Positions 1-10,699 of a DNA stretch of 64,000 nt are shown here, piece after piece. Position 1 is the first letter of the stretch. Each line of letters opens with the position of its first letter. Location: contig NW_008705590.1 of the NCBI RefSeq assembly GCF_000186865.1, forward strand, positions 402,341 through 466,340. Direction: 5' to 3'. Under the pieces are notes generated by a model, which saw nothing but the letters and a program-made list of their open reading frames with translations, ran no database searches and was not told where the DNA came from. The position numbers and the translations under genes were made by a program. The stretch comes from Aureococcus anophagefferens (taxonomy: Eukaryota; Sar; Pelagophyceae; Pelagomonadales; Pelagomonadaceae).

Positions 1-2
1 AC

Positions 3-3000
3 CTGCGGTCGGGGCCGCCGGGCTCCGAGGATTCGTCGCTCTCGGGCGCCCGGTCGCTCGGCGCGCTGCGCGTCGGGTCGTCGACGCTCGTGTCGACGGT
101 GAAGACGGCGTCCCTCGAGAGCGCGGCGCCGACCCGCGCGGCGGCGGCCGCGGGCGCGTACGCCGAGGCGCCCGCGCCGTCCGAGGACGCGCCGCCGCCG
201 ATGATCCACACGGCGCGCACGGCGTCGCCGACGCCGGGGAGCCGCAAGCGGCCCCGGCGCGGCGACGACGCGCGGCCGCGGACCGCCGACGAGCGGCCGC
301 GGACCGCCGACGCGGCGACGCCGCCGCCGGGCCGCCTCGCGGGCGTCGACGTCGACGAGCTGCTCGGCGCGTCGCGCGACAAGGCCATCCTCGCGGCCGA
401 CGCGTCGCGGCCCGAGCACGAGCTCGCCCTGTTGGAGAACCGGAGCGTGGGCACGCGCGTGACCTTCGACGGCGAGTCCCTGAGCCAGTCGGCCGCGCAT
501 GAGACCGTCTCTCTGGAGGAGCAGAAGACGCTCGAGGGCTCCGAGGCGTCGCCCTTCCCCCTCACGTCCATCGAGGAGGACATGGCGGACCTCACGGAGG
601 CCGTCGGCGGGCCCTACTGCGACATCGACGCGGAATTATTCCTCTCCGCGCACGGCCTCGCGCCGCGGATCCCCCGGAAGAAGACCGTGCGCCTGCTCGA
701 GCGGCTCTTCGCGCCGCCCGTGGGCACGCTGACGCTGGACCAGGCGCGGTTCCTGAGCGCTTTAGACTTCACGCGGCGGGAGCGGAACATGATCGCGGCG
801 ACGCGCGCGGCCGACGGCGGCGGCGGCGGCGGCGCGGGCACGGCGCGCGGCTGGACCGCGGCGCTCTCGCGCGTGACGGGCGGCGAATTGGTAGACGACC
901 CGGTCGTCGAGGACGAGGAGGCGCGCCTGCGGGCCCGGCGGCGGGACTTCACGGTCATGGGCACCGCGCGCAACGAGGCCGCGCTCCGCGCGGCCGACGC
1001 GGCCGTCCAGGGCCACGTGCTCCTGAAAAACGGCGACGTCCCGGGCGTCGGGCCCCTGGGCCGGTCGCCGGCGAAACAGGAGCGGCCGGGCCCGGCCCTC
1101 GACCCCATCGTCGTCAAGCCGTCGGAGGCGAACCGGCTGAACCACGCGTCCGCGGTCATCCGCGAGCAGTCCAAGGTCGCCGCGGCCGCGCGGCGCGTCA
1201 TCACGGACGCGGCCGCGCGCGACGAGCCGCCGGCGCTGGCGGCCGCGGGCGCGCACCTCGTCCACGCGACGCACGACGGCACGGCGAACGGCGCGCTCAA
1301 GGTCGCGGACCCCATGCCCCTCTACGACCTGTTGCGGCTCCTCGACCCGAAGGAGCGGGGCTACTGCAAGGCGTCGGAGTTCAAAACGGCGATCCGCTGC
1401 GCCGCGGGGAACGCGCTGAGCGACAAGGAGATCGACCACCTGGCGGGCCACTACGCCATCGGCGGCGGCCACGCGGAGGACGAGGAGCCCGACGAGCGGC
1501 TCGGGCTCCGGACCGAGGGCCGCGCGCGGAGCGGCGCCGAATTCAACCACCGGTTCGGGTGGTTCTGGTCAAACTTCAGAATGCTCTAGCTCGATCACAT
1601 CGAAGTCGATTCGGCTGATTTTTGGACGAATCGATTGTTCTCGTCGAGTTCTCGAAGCACAGCCGAAGAGCTTGCGTCGAAACTGTCGCATATGCGCACA
1701 TTGAAGTCGAGTTGAAGATTTGACTTCGGCACAGGCGCGGAGCGGCGCGGGCTTCTACGGCGCCGAGGGCAAGGACCCCCTGGCGGAGCCCCTCGTGGAC
1801 TACAACCTCTTCATCAGCTCCGCGAAGCTCGGCGCGGCCTTCGGGCAGGCGCTGCCGTCCGTGCCGTCGGCGCCGTGGTTCAACCTGCAGCGCCGCGAGC
1901 TCGGCGAGCCCGCGCCCCTGGTCGTGCGCACGCTCCGGGGCGCCGACGGCCGGCGCAAGGGCGTCCACGAGCAGCGGAGCACCGCGGGCTCCTGGGACGC
2001 CTACCTGCGCCGCGTCAAGGAGGACCGGTCCGGCGCGTTCGCGTACCTCGTCCGCCGGGGCTTCAAGGCGCTGCGCCACTCGCGGGCCACGCTCGCGTGC
2101 CGGCGCTGGCTCGTCCTGACGGCGCGGCGCGGCGCGGCGGTGCTGGACTTGAAGGCGCGCGCGCGCTTGGCCTACGCGCACTGGATGCGCCAGGTCGCGG
2201 CCAGGGCAGGACAAGAGAGCGAAATTCCCAACTTCAAAGGCTCCTTTCTCGGCCGTTGTCCACTCGTTTCGGCTGATTTTTGGACGAGCGATCATCTCTC
2301 GGAACGGTCTCGAAGCGTGGATGCTTTTCCCGGAACGCGCGCGCGCGGAACACTCACGTTGAAGCGACGTTGAATCACCATTTTGCTGCCCAGGTCGCGG
2401 CGGACGCGTGGCTCAAGCGGCGCGTCGAGGGCGCGCGGCGCCTCATGGAGCGGCGCGCGGACGCGACGCGCTTCCTCGCCATCAAGGCGCGCCTCGCGAA
2501 CCAGCTCGCGGAGGCTCTAGCGCGGGGCCGCGCGAACGCGAACCGCGCGCACGAGCTCTACTACAACCGCTGCGTCGCCTACGAGTACCTCCGGCGGCGC
2601 GGCATCAAGTCCAAGGCGTTGTCCACGGACATGCAGGCGGCCCAGGAGGACCTGAGCAGGCTCGGCACGAACGCCGTGGCGACGCAGGTCATGCGCCAGA
2701 TGGCGCGCGAGTGGCTGTCCGCGCGGTCGCGCGGCGTCATGGACGCGTACAACGAGCAGTGCCGCGTCGCCGAGGAGCTGCGGGAGATGGCGAAGAAGGT
2801 CTTCGCCCAGCAGCAGCTGCGCTTCCGCGACGCGGAGCTGCTCAAGCAGACCGCCGCGAAGACGGCCGTGCACGGGCCCAAGCGCGACGCGTGCCAGTTC
2901 CTCATGTCCAAGCTCGGCGAGGCGGCCATCGCGCGCGTCTACCGCACGCAGAACGCCTTCGAGAGTTTATTGGCGCGGGCGACGGCCTGCATCGCCCACT

Positions 3001-5201
3001 GCGACAACCAGGACCGCGCGAAGACATGGCTCCGGAGCCGCGTCGGCGGGCTCCGCCACGTCGACGAGAACCGCGACGAGGCCAACGGCTGGCTCGTCGC
3101 CGTGGGCAAGCACGCGAAGAAGACGGCCGTCGCCCAGGCGCGCGCGCGCACCTGGCTCGTGCTCCAGAAGGACAACCTGCAGCGGGCCCAGGTCATCCAG
3201 AAGCAGGGCCTGGCGAAGAAGGAGCTCGCGTCCGCGATCCAGCAGGCCAAGGACAAGGCTTTGGGCGACAAGCTGCGGAAGAAGTTCCCGCGGCGCTTCG
3301 CCGAGCTCGAGAAGCTCGTCCGGGCCGAGGAGAAGAAGGTCGTCAAGGACCGGCAGAAGATGTCGCTCGAGGAGCGCGTCGAGCTCGTCGTCACGGACGT
3401 CTTCAATCAGTACGACGTCGACGCCAGCGGTGAGATCGACCGCACGGAGTTCGTCGCCATGATGCGCAACGGCCTGCTCCTGGGCCTCTCGGAGCCGCCG
3501 AAGCGCGCCGCGCTCAAGGACGCGTTCACGCAGATCGACATCGGCCGCGACGGCACCGTCGAGTTCTCCGAGTTCTACAAGTGGTTCACGCACGCGCGGG
3601 CCAAGGGCAAGGAGGGCGCCAAGGTCGCGCCGTCCCTCGAGTCCATCGTCCCCGCCAAGGAGCGCGCGCTGACGCGCATGCTCAAGGAGTACCGGTCCGG
3701 GGCCCTCGCGCTCGACGCCGAGGACCTCAAGCCGCCGCCGCCGAAGAAGCTCGAGGGCGCCGCGTCCATCCGGCGGCCCCTGGCGGAGCTCGAGTCGACG
3801 GACAAGGACCGGGGCTCCCTCGACGACCGCCTCAAAGCCAAGCTCGAGGCCAAGGACTCCGGCCCGCAGGTCGTCGACTCGCGCGGCCGCGTCGAGGAGA
3901 AGGCCGAGAAGGAGGACACGGTGAAGAAGGCGCTCATGGAGCGGCGCGAGCAGGAGATGCGCGGCGAGAACGACCGCGCGTCCGACGCGCTCCTGAGCGA
4001 CGCGAAGCGCGTCTTCGCGCTCATCGACGTCGACGGCTCCGGGAAATTGGCGACGGAGGAGATTTTAAGGGCCATCAAGGAGGACGAGCGCGTCGCGGAC
4101 TTCCTCAAGACGACGCCGAACAAGTTGCTGCAGTACTTCCTCGTGCCCGCCAAGGTCGCCGTCGCCATGGCCGAGGCCGACGCGGACGGCGACGGCGAGA
4201 TCAGCGTCGACGAGTGGGACGCGCTCATCCAGAAGGCGCTCATGGCGAAGCTCGACATCATGGGCGGCCGCCGCGTCGAGGACGACGCCTTCGCCGAGTC
4301 CTTCCTCGCGCTGGCGAACCAGATCTACGACATCATCGACGCGGATGGCGACGAGAATCTGGACAAGCAGGAGATGGTCAAGGCCGTGCAGCACGACGAG
4401 GACGTCATCGAGTTCCTGGTCATGTGCAAGGTCACGGAGCTCCAGGACCTGCTCGTGCCCTCGAAGCTGTCGCGGGCGCTCGACGACATCGACGCGGACA
4501 AGGACGGCATCATCCAGAAGCGGGAGTGGATGGAGTCCATCGACCGCGCGCTGAAGGCGTGCCTCGCGGCGCGCGCGGAGGAGCGCGAGGACGACGACCG
4601 CTTCTCCATCGAATTCCTGAGCCTGGCGCGCGAGGTCTTCCAGCTCATCGACACGGACGGCAGCGCGTCCCTCGACAAGGACGAGATCGTCCGGGGCGTC
4701 GAGGTCAACGGCGACGTGCAGAAGTTCCTCATCTCCTGCGGCAACCAGTACCTCCAGTACCTGCTCGTCCCCGCGCGCGTCAAGGCCATGCTCTGGGAGC
4801 TCGACACGGACCACGACGAGTCCATCTCCCTCGAGGAGTGGGACGCGGCCATCGACAGCGCGCTCAAGACCAAGCTCGACGCGCGGCGCGCGGGCCGCGA
4901 GCGCGACCGCAAGGCCGCGGTCGACGAGCAGCTCCAGGCGGCCCTCAAGGTCAACGCCAAGACGCTCGAGATGGCCAAGCTCGGCAAGAAGCCCGCGGGC
5001 GGCTGGCCGACCATGGGCAAGGACGGCAACGTCCGCGGCGGCGAGTCGCGGGAGCAGCTCCTCGGCCTCACGCCCGAGCAGCTCGCCGAGCAGGCCCGCC
5101 TCGAGAAGGAGGCGCTCAAGGCCGCCTTCGTCGCCCGGCCGAAGAACGCCAAGGGCATCGCCATCTCCGACCGCAGGTCGCGCCTGTGCATCGTCATGTA
5201 A
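3..5201 (+). CDS. Large multi-EF-hand protein with W-L helical repeats (5' partial)
   Basis: Exons 3-1523, 1735-2193 and 2394-5201, about 1,595 residues in the window. The frame is open to the window edge and the first apparent start is a GTG, so the 5' end is missing. Both introns are introner elements (phase 0). The N-terminal ~500 residues are Ala/Arg/Pro-rich with a degenerate EF-like stretch near residue 430. Residues ~620-980 are helical with recurring 'A..WL' units (AADAWLKRR, AREWL, AKTWL, ANGWL, ARTWL), like IQ or spectrin-type repeats. The C-terminal half has eight EF-hand loops with intact DxDxSG or DxDxDG cores (e.g. DVDASGEIDRTE ~1000, DVDGSGKLATEE ~1203, DADGDGEISVDE ~1256, DTDHDESISLEE ~1463), arranged as pairs. 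Likely a calcium-responsive cytoskeletal or scaffold protein; the function is inference. Confidence 0.85.
1532..1734 (+). mobile_element. Introner element, family B (copy B1)
   Basis: A 203-bp element flanked by a perfect 8-bp target duplication GCGCGGAG (1524-1531 and 1735-1742). The right end is GACTTCGGCACAG. The left end CGGCGCCGAATTC matches its reverse complement at about 10 of 13 positions, so the left terminus is decayed. The intron is 1524-1734 (211 bp): its donor is the GC opening the upstream target copy and its acceptor is the terminal CAG. Splicing gives ...GRARSGAGFYG..., in frame. The core TCGGCTGATTTTTGGAC is shared with family A. There is no ORF, so it is non-autonomous. Retention would stop translation at 1587. 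Confidence 0.92.
2202..2393 (+). mobile_element. Introner element, family A (copy A1)
   Basis: A 192-bp element between 8-bp duplications GTCGCGGC (2194-2201 and 2394-2401). The left end begins CAGGGCAGG and the right end is TTTTGCTGCCCAG, imperfect inverted termini sharing GGGCAG. The intron is 2194-2393 (200 bp): donor GT from the target copy, acceptor CAG from the element end. Splicing restores WMRQ|VAADAW in phase 0. Internal sequence is near-identical to the copies at 44345 and 55235. Confidence 0.95.
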
Positions 5202-5254
5202 TTAGCATATGGACCCCAAATACCCCAGACACCTGCGGTTTACTACAAGTAGAT

Positions 5255-5810
5255 CTAGCGCAATCTGACCTCGACCTCGTCCGCGGCGAACTCCTGAAAC
5301 TCCGAAAGGAGATCTCGCAAATAGCCAGGGATGTTCGGATCAAGCTCCTGAGTGAGCCAGTACACATAGAGGGGCCTGTAGAGGCCCTCCCAGGGCTCAC
5401 CGCCCGATTCGAGGCGCTCGAGAGAAGCTCCTTCAAATCACTTGCGGCCGCCTCCATCTCGCCAGATCCGAGTTTCTCGAGTTTGTCAACGTGCGCAAAT
5501 AATTCCATCAGGCGTTGCACCTTGCCGGGGTCGGAACCGCTGTCGAGCCCACGCTTGAGGTGCGCCAGGAACTTGTCATTGGCGGCGAACTTGTCTCTGG
5601 CGGCGTCTGTAACGATGACATCGATCAGGTCGCTCCTTCTCGGGGTAGGGTTCGGTCCTGATGAGATCGTGTCCGTTGAGGCGCGCCGCGAGGTCGTCCG
5701 TGGCGGCGTCGTCCTGGACGATGGCCGTGAAGCTCTTGAGCATCGTCTTAATGAGCAGGTCGAGGCACGGTTTGTACGACGTGACCGTTATAAAATNGCG
5801 GTTCGCGGTT
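5255..5810 (-). pseudogene. Broken gene remnant of unknown origin, adjoining an assembly gap
   Basis: On the minus strand three consecutive frames carry protein-like sequence ending at a stop (plus 5255-5257). The first piece runs TVTSYKPCLDLLIKTMLK... to ...YPEKER. The second runs SDLIDVIVTDAARDKF... to ...ASDLK. The third runs GASLERLESGGEPWEG... to ...EVEVRLR. Two frameshifts join them, at about 5635 and about 5430. Codon use is far less GC3-rich than the neighbours (ATT, TTA, TTT, AAT and GAT occur). The 5' part is lost in the N run. I do not recognise the family. It could be a degraded transferred or viral-like gene, or a poorly sequenced native gene. Confidence 0.5.
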
Positions 5811-5860
5811 NNNNNNNNNNNNNNNNNNNNNNNNNNNNNNNNNNNNNNNNNNNNNNNNNN
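5811..5860. other. Assembly gap (50 N)
   Basis: A run of 50 N with one further N at 5797. The round size suggests a placeholder of unknown true length, so the join between the remnant at 5255-5810 and the gene ending at 5903 is not verified. Confidence 0.97.
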
Positions 5861-5902
5861 GGGGGGTCGTTGTTCGGCGCCGTCGCCGGCGCGCGTCGCT
5901 CG

Positions 5903-8900
5903 CTAGGCCTCGAGCGTCCAGAAGACGAGCGCGGCGGTCGCGGCGAGCGCGAAGATGGCCCAGACGGCCCACGAGGCCCCGTCGCAGGGGTGGGCCGCCT
6001 CGTCGAAGTGGGCCTCGAAGGTCGCGTAGGCCGCGACGGTCCAGACGGCGCCCGCGGCGACGCGGTGCGACGCCGCGCGCCACGCGACCGCGCGGAGGCC
6101 GTTCGTGAGCTCGAGCGCCTTGACGCAGACGGCGACGTAGATGCCCGTGACGAGGGCCATGTTCGTGTAGCCCCAGGACTCCTTGGGGATGACGTAGAGG
6201 ACGAGCTGGGACTTGCGCGTGAGGAGCACGTGGAACTGGAGGAGGTAGAACTCGAGCGAGTGCATGCCGATCCACTCGACGGGCCGCGCCACGTGGTTCG
6301 TGAGCCAGGGCGTCGCGTTCCGCGCGAGGAGGTAGGCGGGGATCCACAGGGGCCCGACGTAGGCGTTGATCTTGCGGTACTCCGCGCCGCCGTCGCAGCA
6401 GTACGCGGGCCGCTTCGCGACGGAGACGGCGACGGCGAGCGCGGCGGCCGCGCAGACGCCGAGCGCGCCCTTCTTCGCCGCGGCCATGGCCGGCCAGGCG
6501 TCGCGGAAGCGCGCGTAGACCGCGGCGAAGAGGAGGCCGTGGATGGAGCTCAGGTAGTCCATGCGCGTCCGGGACCAGAAGTAGTCCGCCGTGTGGTCGG
6601 AGATCTTCGCGAGCCACCAGTCGAAGACGTAGTAGTACGGCGTCCCCCGCGCGCCGTCGCGCTGCGCGCCCGGGAGCAGGGGCGGCACCCAGAGCACGAC
6701 CGTGAGGACGACCATGAAGACCACGCCCAGCGCCTTCTCCGCGTCGCGCGCCTCGCGGCCCGCCTTGCGATCCGGCGCCGCCCAGCCGAGGCACCGGCCG
6801 CCGACGAACCGCGCGGCGCCCAGGCTCAGGAAGATGAGCCCGAAGTGGACCGTCGCGAGCGCGACGAAGTAGTAGTCGATCCACGCCGTGTTCGTCGCCA
6901 TGGCGAGGAGCGCGCAGAGGAAGTTCATGCGCCAGAGCTGCTGCGCGAAGCGCTTCGGCGAAAAGTCCGCGGAGCTCCAGAAGTAGACGCCGTTGCCGAA
7001 GCCCGTGAGCCAGACGTAGGCGCTCACGGCCCAGCGGATGGGCACGTAGACGTCCTGGGCGTTCGTGTAGTGGTACGCGACGAAGGCGACCTGCATCCAG
7101 CCCTTCCACTCGTTCGCCTGCGCGCGGCTCATGAAGAGCGCGGCCTCCTTGCCGCCGTCGACCTCGAGGGGCCGCATCTGCCAGGCGCTCGCGAGGGCCA
7201 GCGACGCCATGACGAAGGTCCAGAGGTCCACGTTCTCCGTCCGCACGGTCGTCCCCGCGGGCAGCAGCCCCGCGGGCATGCGCGAGTCGCCGATCGCGCA
7301 GGCCGCGAGGAGGAGGCCCATCTGCGCCGCGGCGGCGCACGCGGCGCGCGTCTTCGCGCCGGACGGCGGCGGCGGCGGCGGCGCCTCGGCCCGGGCCTCG
7401 ACGTCGCCGGCCTCGGACTCGTCGGCGTCCGAGTCGCCGCCGTCGTAGAGCGAGAACGCGACGGACGACATGCGGCCGTCGCGCCCGCCCGTCGCCGGCG
7501 CGTACTCGGAGAACTGCGACGCGCTCTTCCGCCCGCCGACGTAGTGCGACAGGCGCGACGCGGACGTCCGCGACGCGCGGTGGCGCCGCGACGCGCTCGC
7601 GTGGGTCACGCTCACGGAATTGCGCCCCGTCGCCGCCTCGCGCTTCTCCATGTCCCGCAGCACGGCGAGCGCCGCGCCCGACAGCTCGACGTCGATGGGG
7701 TCGCCCCGCTTCTCCGCGGCCGGCGGCGCGCCCGTCGCGGGCCCGCGCCCGACGCGGGCCCGCGCGGCCGCGACGAGCGCCGCGGCGAGCACGGCGACGG
7801 CGACGGCGAGGAGGACGCGCTGCCCGGGCGCGGGGCAGACGCCGAGGACCTCGCTCAGCTCCGGGCCGTCGCGCGCGTAGGCGACGCCGTCCGGGCCGTC
7901 GAGGGAGCCGCAGGTCGACACGTCGCGCACGTTGCCGTCGTTCCCGTAGCCGCCCTCGTCGTCGTCCTCGCGCGGCGGCGGCGCGGGGTTCGGCGCCCGC
8001 GTCGGCCGCGGCGTCGGCGCCGGCGTCGGCGAAGGGGTGTCGCCCGGCCGGGGCGTGGGCCGCGGCGTCGGCGAGCGCGTCGGCTTCGGCGTGCCCGGGC
8101 CGCCGCCGGCGAGGCAGGACTCGCGGCCGAGCTTCCGCGCGACCTTGTTGAGGAAGAGCTGGACCCAGGCGTACTGCACGGCCGCGCGCGGGTGGCCGCC
8201 GTCGAAGGTGCGGCCGTCCGGGTCCCCCGGGTCGCCCGCGCCGACGTCGCTGAGGTCCGCCGTGTCCTGCACGTCCATGATCTCGACGCCGCGGTCGCTG
8301 AGGACCTGGGTCGCCACGGCGTTCATCGCGGAGACGGCGATGGACCCCTCGCGGAGCTCGCCCGCGTCCATCTTCGTGTCGCCGCAGCAGTTGCAGGTCC
8401 GCCAGACGGCCATCTTGCCGTCCGCCTGGAAGTGGCGCAGGAGGCCGTCGTAGAGCGCCGCGACCTCGTCGCCGTAGGCGTCGAGGCACGCGCCCTTCTC
8501 GTACATGTCCGACTCCTCGCAGTCCGTGCCGTCGTCGTCCGACGCCTTGAGCTCCCACCACCCGCTGTTGGCCAGGAGGACGTCGTAGCCGCCCCGGAGC
8601 TCGCCGCTCAGCGTCTCGAGGTCGCCGTACCACGTGTCCTGGATGAAGAAGAAGGTCGTCGTCGCGCCGCCCTCGAAGGCCGCACTAATCTTCTGGCGGT
8701 GCGACGACTTCTCCGGCGACCGGTCCGTGCCGTCGTCGGTCCACGTCGTCCCGTCGTCGTAGTAGTCGTCCGTCGGCTCGGGGCCCCAGTGGTCACCCTC
8801 GTACTCCGGCGGGATCTCGCCCGTGTTGAGGAAGTAGTTGAGCGTGAAGGCGAAGTAGCGCTGGATCGAATCGCCGAGGATCGCGACGCGCGTATTTGAT

Positions 8901-10353
8901 AAAACGCAGAGCGCCGCGTCGCGGTCGACCGTCTGGAGGCCCGCGTAGCCGTGGTGCAGGCCCTGGAGCAGGTCCGGCGTCGCCAGCGAAGCCGCGGCGC
9001 CCCAGCCGCCCGCCGGCACCCACGCCGCGTCGGGTCGACGCCCGCGTCGAACGCGAGGCGGCGCCGGTCCGCGCGCGCTTTCGCGCCCCGCGACGCGAAG
9101 CCCCCGTACCAGGCCGCGTAGCGCCGCGCCGCGGCCGCCGTCATCGCCGGGGCTTCGGCGTCGCCCGCGAGCGTGACGCGCGGGAGGCCCGCGTCGCGGT
9201 CGCCGAAGAGGTCGCCGCGGATCGCCGCCGCGTAGTCGTCCGCTCCCGCCAGCTCCGCGTCGAGGCGGTTCACGCCCGCGTAGTGCTCGCCGTCGGACCG
9301 CGCGCTCGCCGCGAAGGCGAGGGCGTTGCCCCGGACGCGCGCGTGGACGACGCCGAGGCCGCGCGCGGCGCAGAACGCGTCGAAGTGCGCCGTCCACATG
9401 CTCCCGGGCGCGCCCGCGGCGGCCGGCGCGTCGCCGCGCGCCGCGGCCAGGGACCGCCGGTACCAGCGCGCGACGAGGGACTCGCGGTAGGTCCGCGCGT
9501 CGCGCTCCGCGTAGGGCGTGCCGTCCGCGCCGGCCGAGTACGACTTCTCGTCGTCGACGGCGTTCCCTAGTTTGCGGAACCACTTGCGGAACGCGAGCCA
9601 GACGCCCGGCTCCGGCGAGAAGCCCCAGGGCCCGACGTGGCCGAAGACGTAGAGGCCGTCGTCCGCGGGCGCCAGGGGCGCGAGCTTGTTTTGGGCCGCG
9701 GCCGCGTCGCCGAGCTCGCGCGCCGTACCGTCGAGGCGGCTCCGCTGGCGCTGGAGCGACACGCCCGCGACGCCCGGCGCGCCGCGCGACGCCGCCACGG
9801 CGTCGGTGAGGAAGCGGAACCACGCCGGCGACGCGACGACGTCGTCCTCGAAGACGACCGCGCGCCGCCCCTCGTCGCCGAAGACCGACGGGTCGTACGC
9901 CGCCAACCACGCGCCTCGAACGCCGCGGTTCTCCTCGACGTCGACGACGATCGCCTCGCCGCGGGGCCACGTCGACGCCCAGGCGCGGGCCGTCTTGAGT
10001 ACCTGGGGGGGGAGGGGGGGGGTCGCCGCGCGCGCGAGGGAGAGGGAGGCGCGGGCGCGCGCGTGCTTCCGGTCGCGGCCGAGGCCGCGGTTCCGCCCGA
10101 ACCACGACGTCCGCGGCAGGCCGTCGACGAAGATCTCCACGGAGATGTCCGCCGCGTCGGGATAGTCCGCCGCGTCGAGGGACGCGAGCAGGCGCCGCAG
10201 TTCGGGCTCGCGCCGCTGGGCGAGGACCTTGACGCCGAGCGACCGGAGCGCCGGCGCCGCGGGCGCGCCCCCGCGCCCGGCGACGGCCGCGGGGGACCCC
10301 CCGAAGACGCAACCGACCGCGGCGAGAGCGCCGACGAGCACGCGAAACACCAT
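5903..10353 (-). CDS. Glycosyltransferase-like + SGNH + CAS1 10-TM acyltransferase fusion (one frameshift)
   Basis: The start is ATG at 10353 followed by a signal peptide (MVFRVLVGALAAVGCVFGG); an upstream TTG is not used. Residues ~35-430 look like a GT-A glycosyltransferase: LGVKVLAQRREPELRRLLAS, then an acidic VVFEDDVV motif. The frame then shifts once near 9035; adding one base to CCGACG gives VDPDAAWVPAGGW, so one gene is likely. Next is an SGNH esterase-like domain (AILGDSIQRYFAF; FDGGHP supplies the late Asp/His block), a Thr/Pro linker, a TM helix, and a CAS1 membrane acyltransferase domain (NEWKGWMQVAFVAYHYTNAQ, WLTGFGNGVYFW, HSLEFYLLQFH). In this family the SGNH plus Cas1 pair O-acetylates sugars in the Golgi (CASD1, RWA, Cas1p). 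The extra GT domain suggests coupled glycan synthesis and acetylation. Total length is 4,451 nt, one short of a codon multiple. Confidence 0.85.
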
Positions 10354-10699
10354 TTGCTTGAGACAAATTTTGGTTTCGCACGGCAAACACTTGGCAAACC
10401 GCGATTTCGGGCCGAGGAGGTTCGACTTGTCGACGACAGCTCAGCCTACGCTCTACGCACGCCTACGAGGCGTCCTACGCCTCTTCCTCGGCCTCCTGGC
10501 GACGGCTGGGACATCGAATCATTCTCGCGTCGTCGTCGACGACGACTGCGCCAGGACAGGCGTGGTCACAGAAGAGTCTACAGGGGCCTCGCGGCCGTCG
10601 CGGCCTTCGACGCGTCGCGGCAGCGCGAGCGCGCGCCGGAGGTCGCCGCGAAGCGGGTGCTTCTAAAACCCGGGGTGTTGTGCCATCGACACGCCGCAG
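10354..10699. other. Intergenic region between two minus-strand genes
   Basis: No gene-like frame seen. It should hold the promoter of the gene starting at 10353. It contains an 18-bp perfect palindrome, GTCGTCGTCGACGACGAC, at 10529-10546, made of a GTC/GAC run around a SalI-type core; this may be simple sequence. Confidence 0.5.

Noticed and set aside
90..92. GTG at 90 as the start of the first gene
   Set aside because: Eukaryotic context; the same frame is open to the window edge, so the gene is simply 5' truncated. The same reasoning moved several other starts from GTG/TTG to internal ATGs.
2280..2393. Recurrent peptide starting MDERSSLGTVSKRGC at the head of several frames (2280, 44423, 52642, 55313)
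   Set aside because: It is the translation of the family-A introner interior (TTGGACGAGCGATCATC...), spliced out in every case. The frames start with TTG and have no ATG.
3581..8899. A 1,772-codon plus-strand open frame crossing the N gap
   Set aside because: It overlaps well-supported genes on both strands, is Arg/Gly/Pro-rich throughout as expected of a GC-rich shadow frame, and crosses an assembly gap of unknown size.
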